Source: Candidatus Thorarchaeota archaeon
Lineage (GTDB): Archaea; Asgardarchaeota; Thorarchaeia; Thorarchaeales; Thorarchaeaceae
DNA: 14,507 nucleotides
Reading direction: 5' to 3'
NCBI GenBank assembly: GCA_030638785.1
Contig: DAOWDY010000067.1
Span: 1 to 14,507 of the forward strand
Translations under genes and position numbers: made by a program
Shown here: positions 13,347 to 14,507 of the stretch, in pieces
Layout: every line of letters begins with the position of its first letter
Position numbering within the stretch: the first letter of the stretch is position 1
The notes under the pieces: generated by a model
What the model saw: the letters and a program-made list of their open reading frames with translations, nothing else
Databases searched by the model: none
Told to the model about the DNA's origin: nothing

Positions 13347-14141
13347 ATGACTACATTCCAAGGGGCACCATGTGCAGTATCATATGGGCCTAATCGAATT
13401 GATGTCTTTGCCCGAGGACTTGATGATACAACTGTTCAGGTTTATTTTGATGGATCACGATTCCACTGGGGAAACATCGGAGGAAATATCGCTGCAGCTC
13501 CTGCAGTATCATCGTGGGGTCATCGACGGCTGGATGTCTTTGCTCGAAGCCATAACGGAACTCTGCTTTACAAGAGCTTTGATAATGGCTGGAGTGAGTG
13601 GAAGGACCTTGGTGGGAGTATTCGCTCCGCACCATGTGCAGTATCATATGGACCTAATCGAATTGATGTTTTTGCCCGAGGAGATGATGATACAACTGTT
13701 CAGGTCTATTTTGATGGATCACGATTCCACTGGGGAAACATTGGTGGCAACATAGCCTCTGCTCCTGCAGTATCATCGTGGGGTCATCGACGGCTGGATG
13801 TCTTTGCTCGAAGCCATAACGGAACTCTTCTCTACAAGAGCTTTGACAACGGTTGGAGCGAGTGGAAAGATTTGGGTGGAAGCATTGCCTCTGCACCTTG
13901 TGCAGTATCATATGGACCTAATCGAATTGATGTCTTTGCCCGAGGAAGTGATTCAACAACTGTGCAGATGTACTTTGATGGAAAACAATACCACTGGGGA
14001 AACATTGGTGGCAACATAGCCTCTGCTCCTGCAGTATCATCGTGGGGCCATCGACGGCTGGATGTCTTTGCTCGAAATGACCAAGGGCAGTTGGTCCGCA
14101 GGGCCTTTGACAATGGCTGGAGTGAATGGGAAATCATTTGA
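13347..14141 (+). CDS. Six-bladed PLL-type beta-propeller lectin
   Basis: The 264 residues are almost wholly repeats. Six blades of 44 residues alternate in two types. Type A runs APCAVSYGPNRIDVFARG to HWGNIGGNI, and type B runs APAVSSWGHRRLDVFARS to GWSEWKDLGGSI. The V-S-W-G-x-x-R-L-D-V-F-x-R and W-S-x-W-x-x-L-G-G motifs are those of the PLL/PHL lectins of Photorhabdus-type bacteria (DUF346), which bind fucosylated or related glycans between blades. Known PLL members have seven blades; this one has six complete units. There is no signal peptide or transmembrane segment, so export is not evident. GAGGAAGG lies 7 nt before ATG 13347. It is a single gene after a divergent promoter region. Its isolation and bacterial-type fold suggest horizontal transfer. 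The glycan ligand is unknown. Confidence 0.85.
   Translation: MTTFQGAPCAVSYGPNRIDVFARGLDDTTVQVYFDGSRFHWGNIGGNIAAAPAVSSWGHRRLDVFARSHNGTLLYKSFDNGWSEWKDLGGSIRSAPCAVSYGPNRIDVFARGDDDTTVQVYFDGSRFHWGNIGGNIASAPAVSSWGHRRLDVFARSHNGTLLYKSFDNGWSEWKDLGGSIASAPCAVSYGPNRIDVFARGSDSTTVQMYFDGKQYHWGNIGGNIASAPAVSSWGHRRLDVFARNDQGQLVRRAFDNGWSEWEII
13365..14141 (+). repeat. Three tandem 264-bp coding repeats
   Basis: Units start at 13365, 13629 and 13893, exactly 264 bp (88 codons, two blades) apart; the last is slightly shorter. They are nearly identical over long stretches, including synonymous positions, with the most change in the second half of the third unit. This points to recent duplication or ongoing gene conversion. 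Confidence 0.9.
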
Positions 14142-14169
14142 GCTGTGCAAGAATATCGAATTTTGTTTC

Positions 14170-14213
14170 ATTGCGGATGCTGGATGTGATCATTCTCCTA
14201 ATGCATCCGCAAT
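14170..14213. terminator. Inverted repeat straddling the stop of the right-hand gene
   Basis: Perfect 11-bp arms (ATTGCGGATGC at 14170-14180 and GCATCCGCAAT at 14203-14213) are separated by 22 nt and lie across the stop codon (14190-14192) of the minus-strand gene. The repeat lies 28 nt after the lectin stop. On the minus strand it is followed by AAACAAAAT rather than a T-run; on the plus strand CATTTCTCTTAATTTT follows. A bidirectional terminator or RNA-stabilising hairpin is plausible. Confidence 0.4.
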
Positions 14214-14507
14214 CATTTCTCTTAATTTTCTATCACGAGGGCCTTGGAAATATTCATGATGCGTTGAGATACCTACCTTCACTGTCTTTACGAATTCATT
14301 ACTCCGAATTTCTCTGACAATGGAATCCAGCTCCGTCAAATAATCTACTGCGAAGAGCGCACCACCGTCCGGTTCTGACACTGAAACGAACACGGACCAG
14401 AGGGGCAGTTCATAGTTTTTCCATAACCAACTCTCAAACTCTTTAGGGCCCATTATATTTGCATCATAGGTAAACCATGCAATGAAAGGAATACTACTTG
14501 CAGCACC
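14190..14507 (-). CDS. C-terminal part of an unidentified protein (runs off the right edge)
   Basis: The frame is open from the window edge for 105 codons to TGA at 14190; the internal Met at 14453 is not a necessary start, since GAASSIPFIAWFTYDANI upstream reads as good protein. The visible tail has a strand (WSVFVSVS), an ALFAVDY strand, a helix (LTELDSIVREIRSNEF), a strand (VKTVKVGIS) and a charged C-terminal helix. This beta-alpha-beta order resembles the effector half of Lrp/AsnC-type archaeal regulators, but that is a guess from pattern only. It converges on the lectin gene with 48 nt between stop codons, where an 11-bp inverted repeat lies. Confidence 0.6.
   Translation of the reverse strand, partial: GAASSIPFIAWFTYDANIMGPKEFESWLWKNYELPLWSVFVSVSEPDGGALFAVDYLTELDSIVREIRSNEFVKTVKVGISTHHEYFQGPRDRKLREMIADALGE

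Noticed and set aside
13372..13911. Repeated-looking open frames in other frames of the lectin gene, both strands
   Set aside because: They repeat only because the lectin DNA repeats; composition is unlike real protein.
13365..14141. CRISPR array or transposon-type repeat
   Set aside because: The 264-bp repeats are in frame, contiguous and coding, with no unique spacers.
1..14507. tRNA, rRNA, insertion sequence, defence system or phage genes
   Set aside because: No cloverleaf-like segment with a GGTTCRA arm, transposase motif, spacer array or nuclease/toxin signature was found on reading both strands.

Overview
The window looks like chromosomal DNA from a mesophilic archaeon. The support is a CDP-alcohol phosphatidyltransferase next to a nucleotidyltransferase, a Cgi121-type KEOPS subunit, an archaeal/eukaryotic THUMP-domain protein, AT-rich TATA-like boxes about 25 bp before inferred transcript starts, and Shine-Dalgarno motifs of the GGAGG/GAGGT kind. 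Frequent AGA/AGG arginine codons and a moderate GC content fit too. An Asgard (Thorarchaeota-like) or euryarchaeal source is my inference; no rRNA gene is present to settle it.

Layout. (1) 1-274: the start of a cysteine-containing unknown gene running off the left edge. (2) 435-1442: an FG-GAP/VCBS-like beta-propeller protein, facing a small unknown gene (1880-1461, minus). (3) 3591-1954, minus: a lipid/inositol-type pair, a nucleotidyltransferase with a left-handed beta-helix tail followed after 6 nt by a CDP-alcohol phosphatidyltransferase. (4) 3671-5500: a tRNA-modification block. Threonylcarbamoyl-AMP synthase and a THUMP protein (plus strand) converge, with 1 nt between stop codons, on Cgi121 (minus strand), which follows a phosphoribosyltransferase. 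Sua5/YrdC makes the intermediate that KEOPS transfers to tRNA for t6A37. (5) 6223-13202: a histidine-utilisation region with imidazolonepropionase (hutI), a DtxR-family regulator, histidine ammonia-lyase (hutH), an unrecognised 457-residue protein and a long, eukaryote-like urocanate hydratase (hutU). Together hutH, hutU and hutI take histidine to formiminoglutamate. No recognisable enzyme for the last step is in the window. (6) 13347-14141: a six-bladed PLL-type beta-propeller lectin built from three near-identical 264-bp units. (7) 14507-14190, minus: the 3' end of an unidentified gene.

The points most worth a second look are two genes whose reading frames have no AUG/GUG/UUG where the protein family and the ribosome-binding site place the start (AUU for the nucleotidyltransferase, CUG for the THUMP protein). 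Others are two mutually exclusive hairpins in the hutH leader, the unknown protein inside the hut cluster, a DtxR-like regulator with an altered metal site, and the freshly duplicated lectin. Almost all the window is coding; no rRNA, tRNA, CRISPR array, transposon or replication origin was seen.
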